NCBI GenBank assembly: GCA_003225495.1
Contig: QIAJ01000239.1
Location: forward strand, 1-36,938
DNA length: 36,938 nt
DNA from: Acidobacteriota bacterium
GTDB taxonomy: Bacteria > Acidobacteriota > Terriglobia > Terriglobales > Acidobacteriaceae
Direction: 5' to 3'
Numbering within the stretch: position 1 is the first letter of the stretch; each line of letters begins with the position of its first letter. The notes beneath the pieces are model-generated. The model was not told the DNA's origin and made no database searches. It saw nothing but the letters and a program-made list of their open reading frames with translations. The translations under genes and the position numbers were made by a program. This document shows, piece by piece, positions 1 through 8,376 of this stretch.

Positions 1-288
1 GTTCCAGCCGCTTCTTCAGAAGACCAGGACACTCATCGCAAGGCCCAGCGCTTTGCCCGCCTGCTGGTCGATGAAGTCAAACTTTATAATCAGGCGAAAG
101 TTGCGGAAGGCCGTAAGCATAAAGACCTCTATGATCGACTCAAAGAGGCAATCGAAAAGAGCCGCAGCACGTACCAGAAACGTTACGGCAATACAGTTGC
201 GGCTTCCGGCGGTTACTTTCAACATGAACTGGTGCGAAGTCTTGCTGAAGACGACGTTTCCATCATGGGAGCGAATTTCCGGCACTAG
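1..288 (+). CDS. C-terminal part of an unidentified protein (5' end outside window)
   Basis: An open frame runs from the first base to a TAG at 286-288 and gives 95 residues. The segment is highly charged and looks alpha-helical, with an Ala/Arg-Leu-Leu-Val-Asp-Glu-Val-Lys-Leu-Tyr motif followed by a basic stretch and 'LYDRLKEAIEKSR'. It resembles a conserved tail seen on acidobacterial proteins of unknown role, but I cannot name the family. It ends only 12 bases before the lytic transglycosylase and points the same way, so the two are probably co-transcribed. The N-terminal domain that would reveal its function is missing. Confidence 0.6.
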   Translation, partial: VPAASSEDQDTHRKAQRFARLLVDEVKLYNQAKVAEGRKHKDLYDRLKEAIEKSRSTYQKRYGNTVAASGGYFQHELVRSLAEDDVSIMGANFRH

Positions 289-300
289 GTAGGGGTTCCA

Positions 301-2604
301 TTGCGCAGTTTGTTGGTTACGTTGGTCGTTGGATCGCTTGTCCTCTTCCTTGCTTACCCTGATTGCGGCTTGGCCCAATCTACCTCGCCCGCGCCCAAGA
401 CTCCGGTCCCGAGCGCACAGAAGTCACCGACGGCAAAGAAATCTGCCAAGAAACCTGCCAAGAAACCTGTTAAGAGCGTAAAGAAGCGCAAATCTCCATC
501 GCCACGTGTGCGGCGGGTGAAGCGAGCTTTTGTTGCCTCGGCCAGCTTACGTCCAATGGCGCAGCAGTTGCTGGCAGATCGCAATCCAGTGGCATATGCG
601 GGAGTTGAGAAATATGCGCGCCTGCACGCAAAAGAAGATGCGGGAGCGCTGGCATGGCTGGTAGTCGGCTATGCTCACACGCTCGATCATGACTACGCGA
701 AAGCAATCGAGCCGCTGAACCGTTCGAAATCTGGAGCCAGCGAACTCGGCGACTACGTTGCCTACTATCTTGGAGAAGCATACCTGGAGACCGGACACAC
801 AGCCGAGGCCCTGTCGACTTTGGTTGACTTCAGCAAGACCTTTCCGGATTCGCTGCTCAATCGCGACGTTCATTTGGCGTATGCCAATGCCTTGTTGAAA
901 GACGGCCGGGCGCAGGAAGCTGCGGCGATCCTGGAAACGGACCGGCTGCCGGTGCGGAGCGATATTGAACTCGCCGTCGGACGCGCCTATCAGGCGACGG
1001 GTCAGGACGATAAAGCTTCGGCTGCCTTTCGCAACGTCTATTACAACCTGCCTGTAAGCCCTGAGGCGGACGCCGCCGGGGCCGAGTTGCGAAAACTCAA
1101 GATTTCGGGTGGGCTGGCGGAGCGCCGAACGCGCGCCGATTTGCTGTTAAAAGCGCGGCATTATAGCGATGCGGCCAACGAATACCGCGATCTGCTCGAT
1201 CAAGTTAGTGCCGCGGATCGCCCAGCCGTGCAACTTGCGCTCGCCAGCGCGATGGTGAAGAGCGACCGTGGCCACGACGCCCGCCAGGTTCTGACATCGA
1301 TGGGAACGCAGGAGGGCGACGCAGAGGCGCAACGGCTCTACCTGCTCAATGAGACTGCGCGTTCGAACAATGACGATGCGGCGGTGCAAGCAACGCTCGT
1401 CCAGTTGCGTCAGTTTGGTCCTGCCAGTCCGTGGCTGGAGCAGGCATTGCTTTCAGCTGCGAACATGTATCTGCTGAAAAAAGATTACGATCGCGCTATC
1501 GAGCACTTTCGCGAACTCCAGCAACGCTTCCCAAATGGCCCTCGCGCCAGTTACGCGCACTGGAAAACGGCGTGGCTGAGCTTCCGGCAGGGACGCACGG
1601 ATGAAGCGCGAAAGGGTTTTGATGATCAGGTGGTGCTGTACCCGGAGTCCAACGAAGTTCCACCTGCGCTTTACTGGCGTGCGCGGATTGCTGAGGAAGA
1701 AAGTGCTTCCCTGATGGCGCGGGCCTATTATCAGAAACTCTCGTCGCGTTTCAAGAATTTCTACTACGCAGAGTTGGCGCGGCAAAGGCTGAAGAACATC
1801 AAGGCGGACGCCGAAGATACCACTCACTACGCCATCCTGGACAAGATTCCTCCACTTTCAATCAAGGACAAGATCGCCGAAAGCGAACCTCCTGAGGAAA
1901 GTTTGCGTCTGCAGAGAGCACGCTTGCTTTCGAATGGTGCGTTGGCTGATCTGGCGGTCCGAGAGCTTCTGGCTGCGGCGAGCGAAGAAGGCGGATCGTG
2001 GGCGCTCTCTGAAATGGTGCGCATCTATCACGATGGCGGTCAGTACGACCGCGCGATCCAGGCGTTGAAGCGTGCGAAACCGAATTATTTTGCTGTCGAT
2101 CTTCCAGAACTGCCGCGCGCATATTGGGACGGATTGTTTCCCAAGCCGTATTGGACTGACTTGCGTAAATACTCACAACTGAATGGACTCGACCCCTACC
2201 TGGTGGCATCTCTGATCCGGCAGGAGTCGGAATTCAATCCGATGGCCGTGTCGCGCGCGAATGCCGTCGGACTTATGCAACTGCTGCCTTCGGTTGGGAA
2301 GCACGTTGCGAAAGAGATCAAGCTCAAAGGCTACAACCCAAGTCAGCTCTATACACCCGCCGTCAACATGCAACTGGGGACGCGATACTTCAAATCGATG
2401 GTGGACAAGTACGGCGGCCAACTCGAGTACGCTCTCGCCGCGTACAACGCGGGATCCGACCGCGTCGGGGACTGGCTGGAACAAGGACACTATCGTGACG
2501 CGCAAGAGTTCGTGGAATCGATTCCATTTACCGAGACCCGCGAATACGTGCAGGCCATCTTGCGGAATGAGACGGTATATCAGCGGTTGTACGGAACCCC
2601 GTAG
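301..2604 (+). CDS. slt: Soluble lytic murein transglycosylase (Slt70-like)
   Basis: Probable exported muramidase that cleaves the MurNAc-GlcNAc bond of peptidoglycan, leaving 1,6-anhydro ends. The 767 residues begin with a signal peptide (about 1-25, ending in ALA-like 'GLAQS'). A very Lys/Pro/Ala-rich basic linker follows (about 40-75). Next comes a long array of TPR-like helical repeats (about 80-600), matching the doughnut-shaped alpha-superhelix of Slt70. The C-terminal SLT catalytic domain spans about 615-767. The catalytic Glu is E642 in 'LIRQESEFNP', with the family motifs 'AVGLMQLLP' and 'ALAAYNAGSDRV' downstream. The protein is longer than E. coli Slt70, largely because of the linker. 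The start is TTG at 301, chosen because it leads directly into the signal peptide. Confidence 0.93.
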   Translation: MRSLLVTLVVGSLVLFLAYPDCGLAQSTSPAPKTPVPSAQKSPTAKKSAKKPAKKPVKSVKKRKSPSPRVRRVKRAFVASASLRPMAQQLLADRNPVAYAGVEKYARLHAKEDAGALAWLVVGYAHTLDHDYAKAIEPLNRSKSGASELGDYVAYYLGEAYLETGHTAEALSTLVDFSKTFPDSLLNRDVHLAYANALLKDGRAQEAAAILETDRLPVRSDIELAVGRAYQATGQDDKASAAFRNVYYNLPVSPEADAAGAELRKLKISGGLAERRTRADLLLKARHYSDAANEYRDLLDQVSAADRPAVQLALASAMVKSDRGHDARQVLTSMGTQEGDAEAQRLYLLNETARSNNDDAAVQATLVQLRQFGPASPWLEQALLSAANMYLLKKDYDRAIEHFRELQQRFPNGPRASYAHWKTAWLSFRQGRTDEARKGFDDQVVLYPESNEVPPALYWRARIAEEESASLMARAYYQKLSSRFKNFYYAELARQRLKNIKADAEDTTHYAILDKIPPLSIKDKIAESEPPEESLRLQRARLLSNGALADLAVRELLAAASEEGGSWALSEMVRIYHDGGQYDRAIQALKRAKPNYFAVDLPELPRAYWDGLFPKPYWTDLRKYSQLNGLDPYLVASLIRQESEFNPMAVSRANAVGLMQLLPSVGKHVAKEIKLKGYNPSQLYTPAVNMQLGTRYFKSMVDKYGGQLEYALAAYNAGSDRVGDWLEQGHYRDAQEFVESIPFTETREYVQAILRNETVYQRLYGTP

Positions 2605-2643
2605 CGCTCTGGTGAGCAAGAGGATAAGTCACACAACATCGAG

Positions 2644-3333
2644 ATGGCAACTACCCGTCGAATTCTAGTCATCGACGTTGGCGGCACACATGTAAAGGTG
2701 CTCGTCACCGGCATGAGACAGGCCATTCGCATTCCTTCGGGTCCAACTCTGACTCCCAAGAGGATGATCCAACACGTGAAGGAAGCGGTGAAAGGCTTTT
2801 CGTACGACGTTGTGTCGATCGGATACCCGGGCCCGGTTGTGCATGGAAAGCCGCTACGGGAACCGCATAATCTCGGAAAGGGGTGGGTAGGCTTCGATTT
2901 TCGCAAGGCGCTGGGACGACCTGTAAAAGTGATTAATGATGCGGCTATGCAGGCGCTCGGCAGCTACAAGAAAGGCAGGCTACTTTTTCTCGGCCTAGGG
3001 ACTGGATTAGGTTCGGCAATGATTGCTGACGGAGTCATCGAACCGATGGAACTTGCCCATCTCCCATACAAGTGTGGAAAGACCTATGAGGATTACCTTG
3101 GGATTCGCGGCTTGGAGCGGTTGGGTCGAAAAAAGTGGGAGCGGCAGGTTTCCAAGGTGGTATCGATCATGCGCGACGCACTGGAACCGGAGGAGATTGT
3201 GCTGGGTGGCGGAAATGTGAAGAAACTAAGGAAACTTCCGCCCGGTACTCGTCTTGGGAACAATGACAACGCCTTTCGGGGCGGTCGCGAGTTATGGAAC
3301 GAGGGCAGGGATCATCGACGGTTCAGAGCTTAA
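2644..3333 (+). CDS. ROK-family sugar kinase (polyphosphate/ATP glucokinase-like)
   Basis: Likely cytoplasmic sugar kinase of the ROK/ASKHA fold. The N-terminal phosphate-1 motif 'VIDVGGTHVKV' (about residues 9-19) and the glycine-rich phosphate-2 motif 'LGLGTGLGSAM' (about 115-125) are visible, together with 'VINDAAMQALG', which carries the putative catalytic Asp. At 229 residues it is shorter than classical ROK kinases (about 300) and lacks the cysteine-rich zinc motif. It therefore resembles the short polyphosphate-glucokinase-like group. The phosphoryl donor cannot be told from sequence. It follows the transglycosylase by 39 bases, with a GAGG-type ribosome site before the ATG. The C-terminal 15 residues are basic and look unlike the family's usual end. 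Confidence 0.8.
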   Translation: MATTRRILVIDVGGTHVKVLVTGMRQAIRIPSGPTLTPKRMIQHVKEAVKGFSYDVVSIGYPGPVVHGKPLREPHNLGKGWVGFDFRKALGRPVKVINDAAMQALGSYKKGRLLFLGLGTGLGSAMIADGVIEPMELAHLPYKCGKTYEDYLGIRGLERLGRKKWERQVSKVVSIMRDALEPEEIVLGGGNVKKLRKLPPGTRLGNNDNAFRGGRELWNEGRDHRRFRA

Positions 3334-3430
3334 TCCGCGTCGCAGCGTAGCCGCGTGTAGAACGAAACAAATCGGGCAGCGAATCTGGCTAACCCGAAGT
3401 TCTTTGTCCCGTCTCATATCAAGGGCCGGT

Positions 3431-3460
3431 TTGACAACTTCTCACGCCCGCAAGTACCTT
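3431..3460 (+). promoter_or_regulatory. Candidate sigma-70 promoter for the M16 operon
   Basis: A perfect TTGACA -35 hexamer lies at 3431-3436. It is followed 18 bases later by TACCTT (3455-3460), a weak -10 box. The site is 35 bases upstream of the M16 start in the only sizeable gap before it. A GGAGGT ribosome site sits just before the ATG. Confidence 0.4.
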
Positions 3461-3494
3461 CGAATTTTAGGAATTTCCAGCCGTTGGAGGTGGA

Positions 3495-5030
3495 ATGACG
3501 TTCCGAAGAGTCCTCTTTGTCGCACTCTTTTGTTGCTCATCCGTCGCATTCAGCCAGGATATGGCCTCGTTCGAAAAGCGAATCACCACCCGAAAACTTG
3601 CCAATGGACTAACCGTGATTATTTGCGAGCGTCCGGAAGCGCCAGTGTTCTCTTTCTTTACACATGTGGACGCCGGCTCCGTCCAGGACCCCATGGCTAA
3701 GACGGGTTTGGCACACATGTTCGAACACATGGCGTTCAAGGGCACGGACAAGATTGGTACTCGCGACTACGCGGGTGAGAAGGCTGCGCTTGCGAAAATT
3801 GAAATTGCTTATGCCGCCTATCTCGCGGAACGCGACAAGTTGGTGAACCGCGACGAGGCGAAGCTCAAGCAACTTGAGAAGGCATGGAAGGACGCGATCG
3901 CGGAGGCGGACAAATTTTCGGCGCCCTACAACAATGAGTTTGGCAAGATCGTGGAGAGTGAGGGTGGCGAGGGTATGAACGCCAACACCAATCACGACGA
4001 AACCAACTACTACTACTCATTTCCAATTAACCGGCTGGAGCTGTGGGCCTATCTCGAATCAGAGCGTTTCCTGCACCCAGTGATGCGCCAATTTTATAAG
4101 GAGCGCAACGTTGTCATCGAAGAGCGGCGCATGCGCACGGACAGTAATCCGATTGGGCGGCTGCTGGAGCAATTTACGTCGGCGTCCTTTGCGGCTCATC
4201 CTTATCATCGTCCAACGATAGGCTGGATGTGGGATCTGAATTCATTTTCGGCCACCGATGCGCAGAATTTCTTTGACCGCTATTACATCGCTCCGAATAT
4301 TGTGCTGACGGTGGTGGGCGATGTGAAAGCGTCCCAGGCGATGCCGATTATCGAGAAATACTTTTCGCGACTGCCCGCAAGGGCCACCCCCGACGAAGCC
4401 ACCACGACCGAGCCGCCGCAAAAATCCGAACGCCGTGTAGTTCTGCGTGAGCAGTCGCAGCCCATCTACATTGAGGGCTATCACCGGCCCGATTACCACA
4501 GCCCCGATGATGCCGTGTACGACGCAATCACCGACCTGATGTCGAATGGCAGGACATCACGTCTGTATCGCGCACTGGTACGCGACAAGCAGATCGCATC
4601 CGATTCGGCGGGATTTTCGGGATTGCCCGGAACCAAGTATCCGCACCTGTTTGCGTTCTACGCGGTGCCGATTCCGGGGCACAAGCCCGAGGAGATGGCG
4701 GACGCAATTCATGCTGAAATCGACCGCCTGAAAAAGGAAGACATCTCCGACGAAGAATTGAAGATGATCAAGACGCGCGCCAAAGCAGGACTGCTTCGTT
4801 CGCTCGGGTCCAACGAGGGATTGGCCTTCAACCTGGCAATATTTCAGGCTCGCTACGACGACTGGCGGGAATTGTTCCGCTCCGTGGATCGTATCGATAA
4901 GGTCACCAAGGCGGATGTCCGGCGGATTTCAAACCAGATCTTTGTGCCTGACAATCGCACGGTCGGGATGATCGAGTTCGCCGGCGGCCCGCCAGGACCC
5001 GGAGCACCACCACAAGGAGGTGCCCAGTGA
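3495..5030 (+). CDS. M16-family zinc metallopeptidase, catalytic (HxxEH) subunit
   Basis: Exported insulinase/MPP-type peptidase of 511 residues. A signal peptide covers about 1-20 ('CCSSVAFSQ'). The inverted zinc motif HMFEH is at H74-E77-H78, and the usual downstream acidic segment 'ERNVVIEERRM' supplies the third ligand. A charged insertion of about 60 residues sits between them, as in bacterial two-subunit M16 enzymes. Two M16 domains are evident, but the second lacks the Arg...Tyr substrate-binding pair ('RDKQIASDSAGF' stands where 'KGLAYS' would be). This fits a heterodimer with the next gene, as in Sphingomonas Sph2681/Sph2682 or mitochondrial MPP. The C-terminus is Gly/Pro-rich. The ATG has a GGAGGT ribosome site. 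Confidence 0.92.
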   Translation: MTFRRVLFVALFCCSSVAFSQDMASFEKRITTRKLANGLTVIICERPEAPVFSFFTHVDAGSVQDPMAKTGLAHMFEHMAFKGTDKIGTRDYAGEKAALAKIEIAYAAYLAERDKLVNRDEAKLKQLEKAWKDAIAEADKFSAPYNNEFGKIVESEGGEGMNANTNHDETNYYYSFPINRLELWAYLESERFLHPVMRQFYKERNVVIEERRMRTDSNPIGRLLEQFTSASFAAHPYHRPTIGWMWDLNSFSATDAQNFFDRYYIAPNIVLTVVGDVKASQAMPIIEKYFSRLPARATPDEATTTEPPQKSERRVVLREQSQPIYIEGYHRPDYHSPDDAVYDAITDLMSNGRTSRLYRALVRDKQIASDSAGFSGLPGTKYPHLFAFYAVPIPGHKPEEMADAIHAEIDRLKKEDISDEELKMIKTRAKAGLLRSLGSNEGLAFNLAIFQARYDDWRELFRSVDRIDKVTKADVRRISNQIFVPDNRTVGMIEFAGGPPGPGAPPQGGAQ

Positions 5031-6487
5031 AGCGCGTTCTCATCGCACTGGTCGGACTTCTCCTTATCGGAAGCAACATACAACTCTGGGCACAGGCTGC
5101 AAACTGGAAGGATATTCCGATTCCGCCCCTTCCTGTGTTTCATCCCGTCCAGCCGAAACGAATCGCGCTGCCGAACGGCATGGTGATCTTCCTTCAGGAG
5201 GATCACGAACTGCCTTTGATCGACGGCTTCGCCCGGATTCGCGGCGGTGGCCGTGCGGTTCCTGCCAGCAAAGAAGGATTAATCGATATTTACGGCGAGG
5301 TTTGGCGCACCGGCGGAACGAAAAGCCAGACTGGCGATCAGCTTGATGACTACCTGGAACAGCGCGCCGCTCATGTGGAGACTGGCGGCGGGATCGATTC
5401 GACCACTATTAGCTGGTCATGCCTGAAAGGCGATCTGGACGATGTTTTCAAAGTCTTCCAGGAACTGCTTCAGAATCCGGAATTTCGTGCCGACAAGATT
5501 CAGATCGCAAAGAAGGGTATGTACGACGGTATTTCCCGGCGCAATGATGATCCTGCCGGGATAGCCGCCCGTGAGGCCGCGAAACTGGCCTACGGCGCCA
5601 ACAATCCGTACGCGCGTGTACCCGAATACGCAGCTGTAGCCGCAGTTACTCGCCAGGATCTGGCAGAGTGGCACCATACCTACGTTCATCCCAACAACAT
5701 TATTCTCGGCGTGGTCGGCGACTTCGATTCAGCGGCGATGGAAGCGCGTTTGCGCCAGGCTTTCACAGCATGGGCCAAAGGTCCAATCGTGAAGGATCCG
5801 GAAATCGTGTTCACCACGAGTAAGCCCGGCAATTATTTGGTGGAAAAGACCGATGTCAATCAGAGCAACATCTACTTGGTCGGTCTGGGAACAACCCGCA
5901 AGGATCCGGACTATTACGCGATCTCGGTTTTCAATGAAGCCTTCGGCGGAGGTTTTTCGTCACGGCTCTTCAGCGATATCCGCACTACCAAAGGATTGGC
6001 CTATTCGGTAGGCGGCGGAATCGGTACAGGATGGGATCGGCGCGGGATGTTGCGTCTGGTAATGAGCACCAAGAGCGAGACCACCGGCGAGGCCATCCAG
6101 GCGCTGGACGAAGAAATTTCCGATCTGACCAAAAAGCCCATTACGGATGAGGAAATCAAACGAGCGAAAGATGCGATCCTGAATTCTTTCATTTTTCGCT
6201 TTGACTCCCCCGGCAAAGTGCTTCAGGAAAAGATGCTCTATGAGTTCTACGGCTATCCTCTCGGTTTCCTCGAGAACTATCAGAAAGAGATTGAGAAGGT
6301 GACCAAAGAAGATGTCGCCCGGGTCGCGGCAAAATATATGCATCGCGACCAGATGCCAGTGTTGGTGGTTGGCAATCCTGCCGAGTTCGACAAGACGTTC
6401 TTTTCTCTTGGCCCGGCGAACAAGATCGACATTACAATTCCTGCGCCACCCCCGGGGATGATGGGAGAACAGGGCGGACCGCAGTAG
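5027..6487 (+). CDS. M16-family peptidase, non-catalytic partner subunit
   Basis: Second subunit of the probable periplasmic M16 heterodimer, 486 residues, with a signal peptide (about 1-25, 'GSNIQLWAQA'). The position of HxxEH reads 'LIDIYGEVWRTGG', so zinc ligands are absent. The C-terminal half instead keeps the Arg...Tyr pair ('IRTTKGLAYSVGGG', about residues 315-330) that holds the substrate. The GTG start overlaps the upstream stop (GTGA, 5027-5030) and has a strong AAGGAGG at 5014-5020, so translation is coupled to the catalytic subunit. The split of catalytic and binding residues across two adjacent genes is what is known for heterodimeric bacterial M16B enzymes. The substrate is unknown. 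Confidence 0.9.
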   Translation: MKRVLIALVGLLLIGSNIQLWAQAANWKDIPIPPLPVFHPVQPKRIALPNGMVIFLQEDHELPLIDGFARIRGGGRAVPASKEGLIDIYGEVWRTGGTKSQTGDQLDDYLEQRAAHVETGGGIDSTTISWSCLKGDLDDVFKVFQELLQNPEFRADKIQIAKKGMYDGISRRNDDPAGIAAREAAKLAYGANNPYARVPEYAAVAAVTRQDLAEWHHTYVHPNNIILGVVGDFDSAAMEARLRQAFTAWAKGPIVKDPEIVFTTSKPGNYLVEKTDVNQSNIYLVGLGTTRKDPDYYAISVFNEAFGGGFSSRLFSDIRTTKGLAYSVGGGIGTGWDRRGMLRLVMSTKSETTGEAIQALDEEISDLTKKPITDEEIKRAKDAILNSFIFRFDSPGKVLQEKMLYEFYGYPLGFLENYQKEIEKVTKEDVARVAAKYMHRDQMPVLVVGNPAEFDKTFFSLGPANKIDITIPAPPPGMMGEQGGPQ

Positions 6488-6513
6488 CCTGCTGTCGAAA
6501 AGAGTAATTGGTC

Positions 6514-6537
6514 AGGGCACGACTGGAGTTGTGCCCT
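6514..6537 (+). terminator. Hairpin after the M16 operon
   Basis: AGGGCACGAC (6514-6523) pairs with GTTGTGCCCT (6528-6537), a 10-bp stem with one G-U pair and a 4-base loop, 26 bases after the M16 stop. No long U-run follows, so it is a weak intrinsic terminator at best. The stem also overlaps the expected -35 region of the next gene. Confidence 0.45.
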
Positions 6538-6553
6538 TGGCTACTTCGACATC

Positions 6554-6559
6554 TATACT
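6554..6559 (+). promoter_or_regulatory. Candidate -10 box placing the transcript start on the ATG
   Basis: TATACT ends six bases before the ATG at 6566, so initiation about 7 bases downstream would give a leaderless mRNA. No ribosome binding site is visible. A TTGTGC lies 19 bases upstream, which is a poor -35 spacing. Confidence 0.4.
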
Positions 6560-6565
6560 CGTTTC

Positions 6566-7375
6566 ATGATCTGGGCCGGCAAGTCCCGTATGCTTTCCGG
6601 CTTCTTCTGTGTTCTTGCTGGACTCCTCGCCAATCAAGAATCTTCATTACAGAATTCACCCTTGCGAAGCGTCCACGTCTTTGTTGCCCTTGCTGACAAT
6701 GAGCATCAAGGCATCGTTCCGATTCCTGCACGCCTGGGCAACGGCTTAGATCCGGCTCACAACCTCTATTGGGGTGCAGCAGCCGGCGTTAAGACTTTCT
6801 TCATCCGCAGCGCCGACTGGTCGCTGGTGAATTGTGGCGGACGGCCGAAACCCGAAATCATGGAGCGCTGCATCTTCAAGCATCGGCGGGCGAACGTTTA
6901 TCTCGTAGCCGACGCTTATCGTGGCGATGAAATCCGGCAAACGCTTCTTGATTTTTTCAGTGCCGCGGCCGGAGCCAGTTCGGAGAGCATCGCCGTGCCA
7001 TCCGACTCATCCACAGTGATATTGGCAATCCGCGGAGGTTCGAATTTAGTAGCTTACGTCGGGCACGACGGGCTGATGGACTTTCATTTGCCGGTGATTC
7101 GCTCCAAGAAAAATGCAACCTCTCGGGATGCAATCATACTGGCGTGCGCGAGCAAACAATACTTTTCCGAGGCGTTGCGGGCTTCGGGTGCGAACCCTCT
7201 GTTGTGGACAACCGGCCTGATGGCTCCGGAGGCCTACACCTTGAAAGCCGCACTTGACGGTTGGATTGGCGCGGAAACGAATGAACAGGTCCACGAGCGC
7301 GCCGCTGCCGCCTATGACAAGTACCAGAAATGTGGCATGCGAGGTGCACGTCGACTATTCGCCAGCGGTTGGTAG
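6566..7375 (+). CDS. Secreted protein of unknown family with caspase-like His/Cys motifs
   Basis: A 269-residue protein with an N-terminal hydrophobic export signal (about 9-23) and no lipobox. I do not recognise a named family. The core reads like an alpha/beta caspase (clan CD/CHAT) fold. There is an early strand 'VHVFVALADNE', a helix after 'NVYLVADAYRG', then a strand ending in His ('LVAYVGHDG', H167). Next comes a strand ending in Cys ('AIILACAS', C194), and then 'PLLWTTGLMAPEAYT', which looks like the post-catalytic strand and helix of CHAT proteases. H167 and C194 are 27 residues apart, as expected for a catalytic dyad. This assignment is my inference. The gene has no ribosome site and a TATACT box six bases before its ATG. 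Confidence 0.75.
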   Translation: MIWAGKSRMLSGFFCVLAGLLANQESSLQNSPLRSVHVFVALADNEHQGIVPIPARLGNGLDPAHNLYWGAAAGVKTFFIRSADWSLVNCGGRPKPEIMERCIFKHRRANVYLVADAYRGDEIRQTLLDFFSAAAGASSESIAVPSDSSTVILAIRGGSNLVAYVGHDGLMDFHLPVIRSKKNATSRDAIILACASKQYFSEALRASGANPLLWTTGLMAPEAYTLKAALDGWIGAETNEQVHERAAAAYDKYQKCGMRGARRLFASGW

Positions 7376-7452
7376 AGATTAAGTGTCAACCGCGAGGGTT
7401 GGCATCTGTTTTATTACTTCCGGATGCGTCCGATAATGCGCATACTCAGTCT

Positions 7453-8376
7453 GTGCCCTCTGACGCTAACTCGGCGACAGTTTCTGCGTTCCTGGACTAT
7501 CTGCGCGTCGAGCGCGGATTAGCGAAGCTGACGATCTCGGCCTATACCAGCGATATCGTTCAGTTCGCGGAATTTCTGGAGAAGCGCAGGGCGGGCTTAT
7601 GCGAAGCGCGCCGCCAGGATGTCCGGGATTTTATTCAGGATTTGTTTTCCAACCAACTAGACGGCCGTTCTGTGGGACGAAAACTTTCCGCCATTCGGCA
7701 TCTTTATCGATATCTGCTTCTGGACGGAAAAATCCAAAAAGACCCTACGCTCAATATCGACTCGCCGAAGCAATGGAAGGTGCTGCCCAAATCGCTCAGC
7801 CGGGATGAGGTAGAGGCCACACTGAGTGGCTCCCAACCGCTAAACGGAAGTAAGCGGGCACTGGCTCTCGCGCTGCGTGACCGCGCCATGCTGGAGTTGC
7901 TTTATGCAGGAGGCGTGCGCGTTTCTGAGGTCGCTAACGCTCGCCTCGAAGATCTGAAACTGGAGATGGGTTACATCCTGGTGCGCGGGAAAGGCGACAA
8001 AGAACGCATGGTTCCGCTGGGGGTTCCGGCACAGCAGTCTTTACAGACTTACTTGAACAACAGCCGGGAAGTGATCGCCAAGCGAAGGAGTTCGCCGCTG
8101 CTCTTCCTGGGAGTTGGTGCGCGACGGTTGACGCGGCAGCGGGTTTGGCAACTGGTGGGAAAGGCATCTCTGGCCTCGGGACGTCATGCTAGCCCTCATA
8201 TGCTGCGGCACTCCTGCGCCACCCACATGGTGGAGAACGGCGCTGATCTGCGGACTGTGCAGACCATCCTGGGCCACTCTGACATTTCTACTACCCAGAT
8301 TTATACGCACGTTGCGCTCGACCGGCTGAAGAGCGTCTATACCAAACACCACCCGCGCGCCAAGACGAGAACTTGA
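7453..8376 (+). CDS. xerD: Tyrosine recombinase XerD-type
   Basis: Site-specific recombinase of the XerC/XerD family, which resolves chromosome dimers at dif. An N-terminal SAM-like DNA-binding domain ('[22 protein letters not shown]') precedes the catalytic domain. Catalytic residues visible are Arg in 'GGVRVSEV', Lys in '[13 protein letters not shown]', His/Arg in '[12 protein letters not shown]', His in 'LGHSDIS' and the nucleophile Tyr in 'TTQIYTHV'. The ending '[10 protein letters not shown]' is XerD-like. The frame is open back to an ATG at 7330, but that would overlap the preceding gene by 46 bases and add about 40 unrelated residues. I therefore prefer the GTG at 7453 (307 residues, the family's usual length). 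The stop overlaps the next start. Confidence 0.9.
   Translation: MPSDANSATVSAFLDYLRVERGLAKLTISAYTSDIVQFAEFLEKRRAGLCEARRQDVRDFIQDLFSNQLDGRSVGRKLSAIRHLYRYLLLDGKIQKDPTLNIDSPKQWKVLPKSLSRDEVEATLSGSQPLNGSKRALALALRDRAMLELLYAGGVRVSEVANARLEDLKLEMGYILVRGKGDKERMVPLGVPAQQSLQTYLNNSREVIAKRRSSPLLFLGVGARRLTRQRVWQLVGKASLASGRHASPHMLRHSCATHMVENGADLRTVQTILGHSDISTTQIYTHVALDRLKSVYTKHHPRAKTRT

Noticed and set aside
3240-3333. Frameshift at the end of the ROK kinase
   Set aside because: The tail looks atypical, but all motifs lie upstream and no alternative frame restores a better ending.
7330-7452. Extended N-terminus of the XerD-type protein from the ATG at 7330
   Set aside because: It overlaps the preceding secreted-protein gene and adds residues unrelated to Xer proteins; GTG 7453 gives the normal family length.
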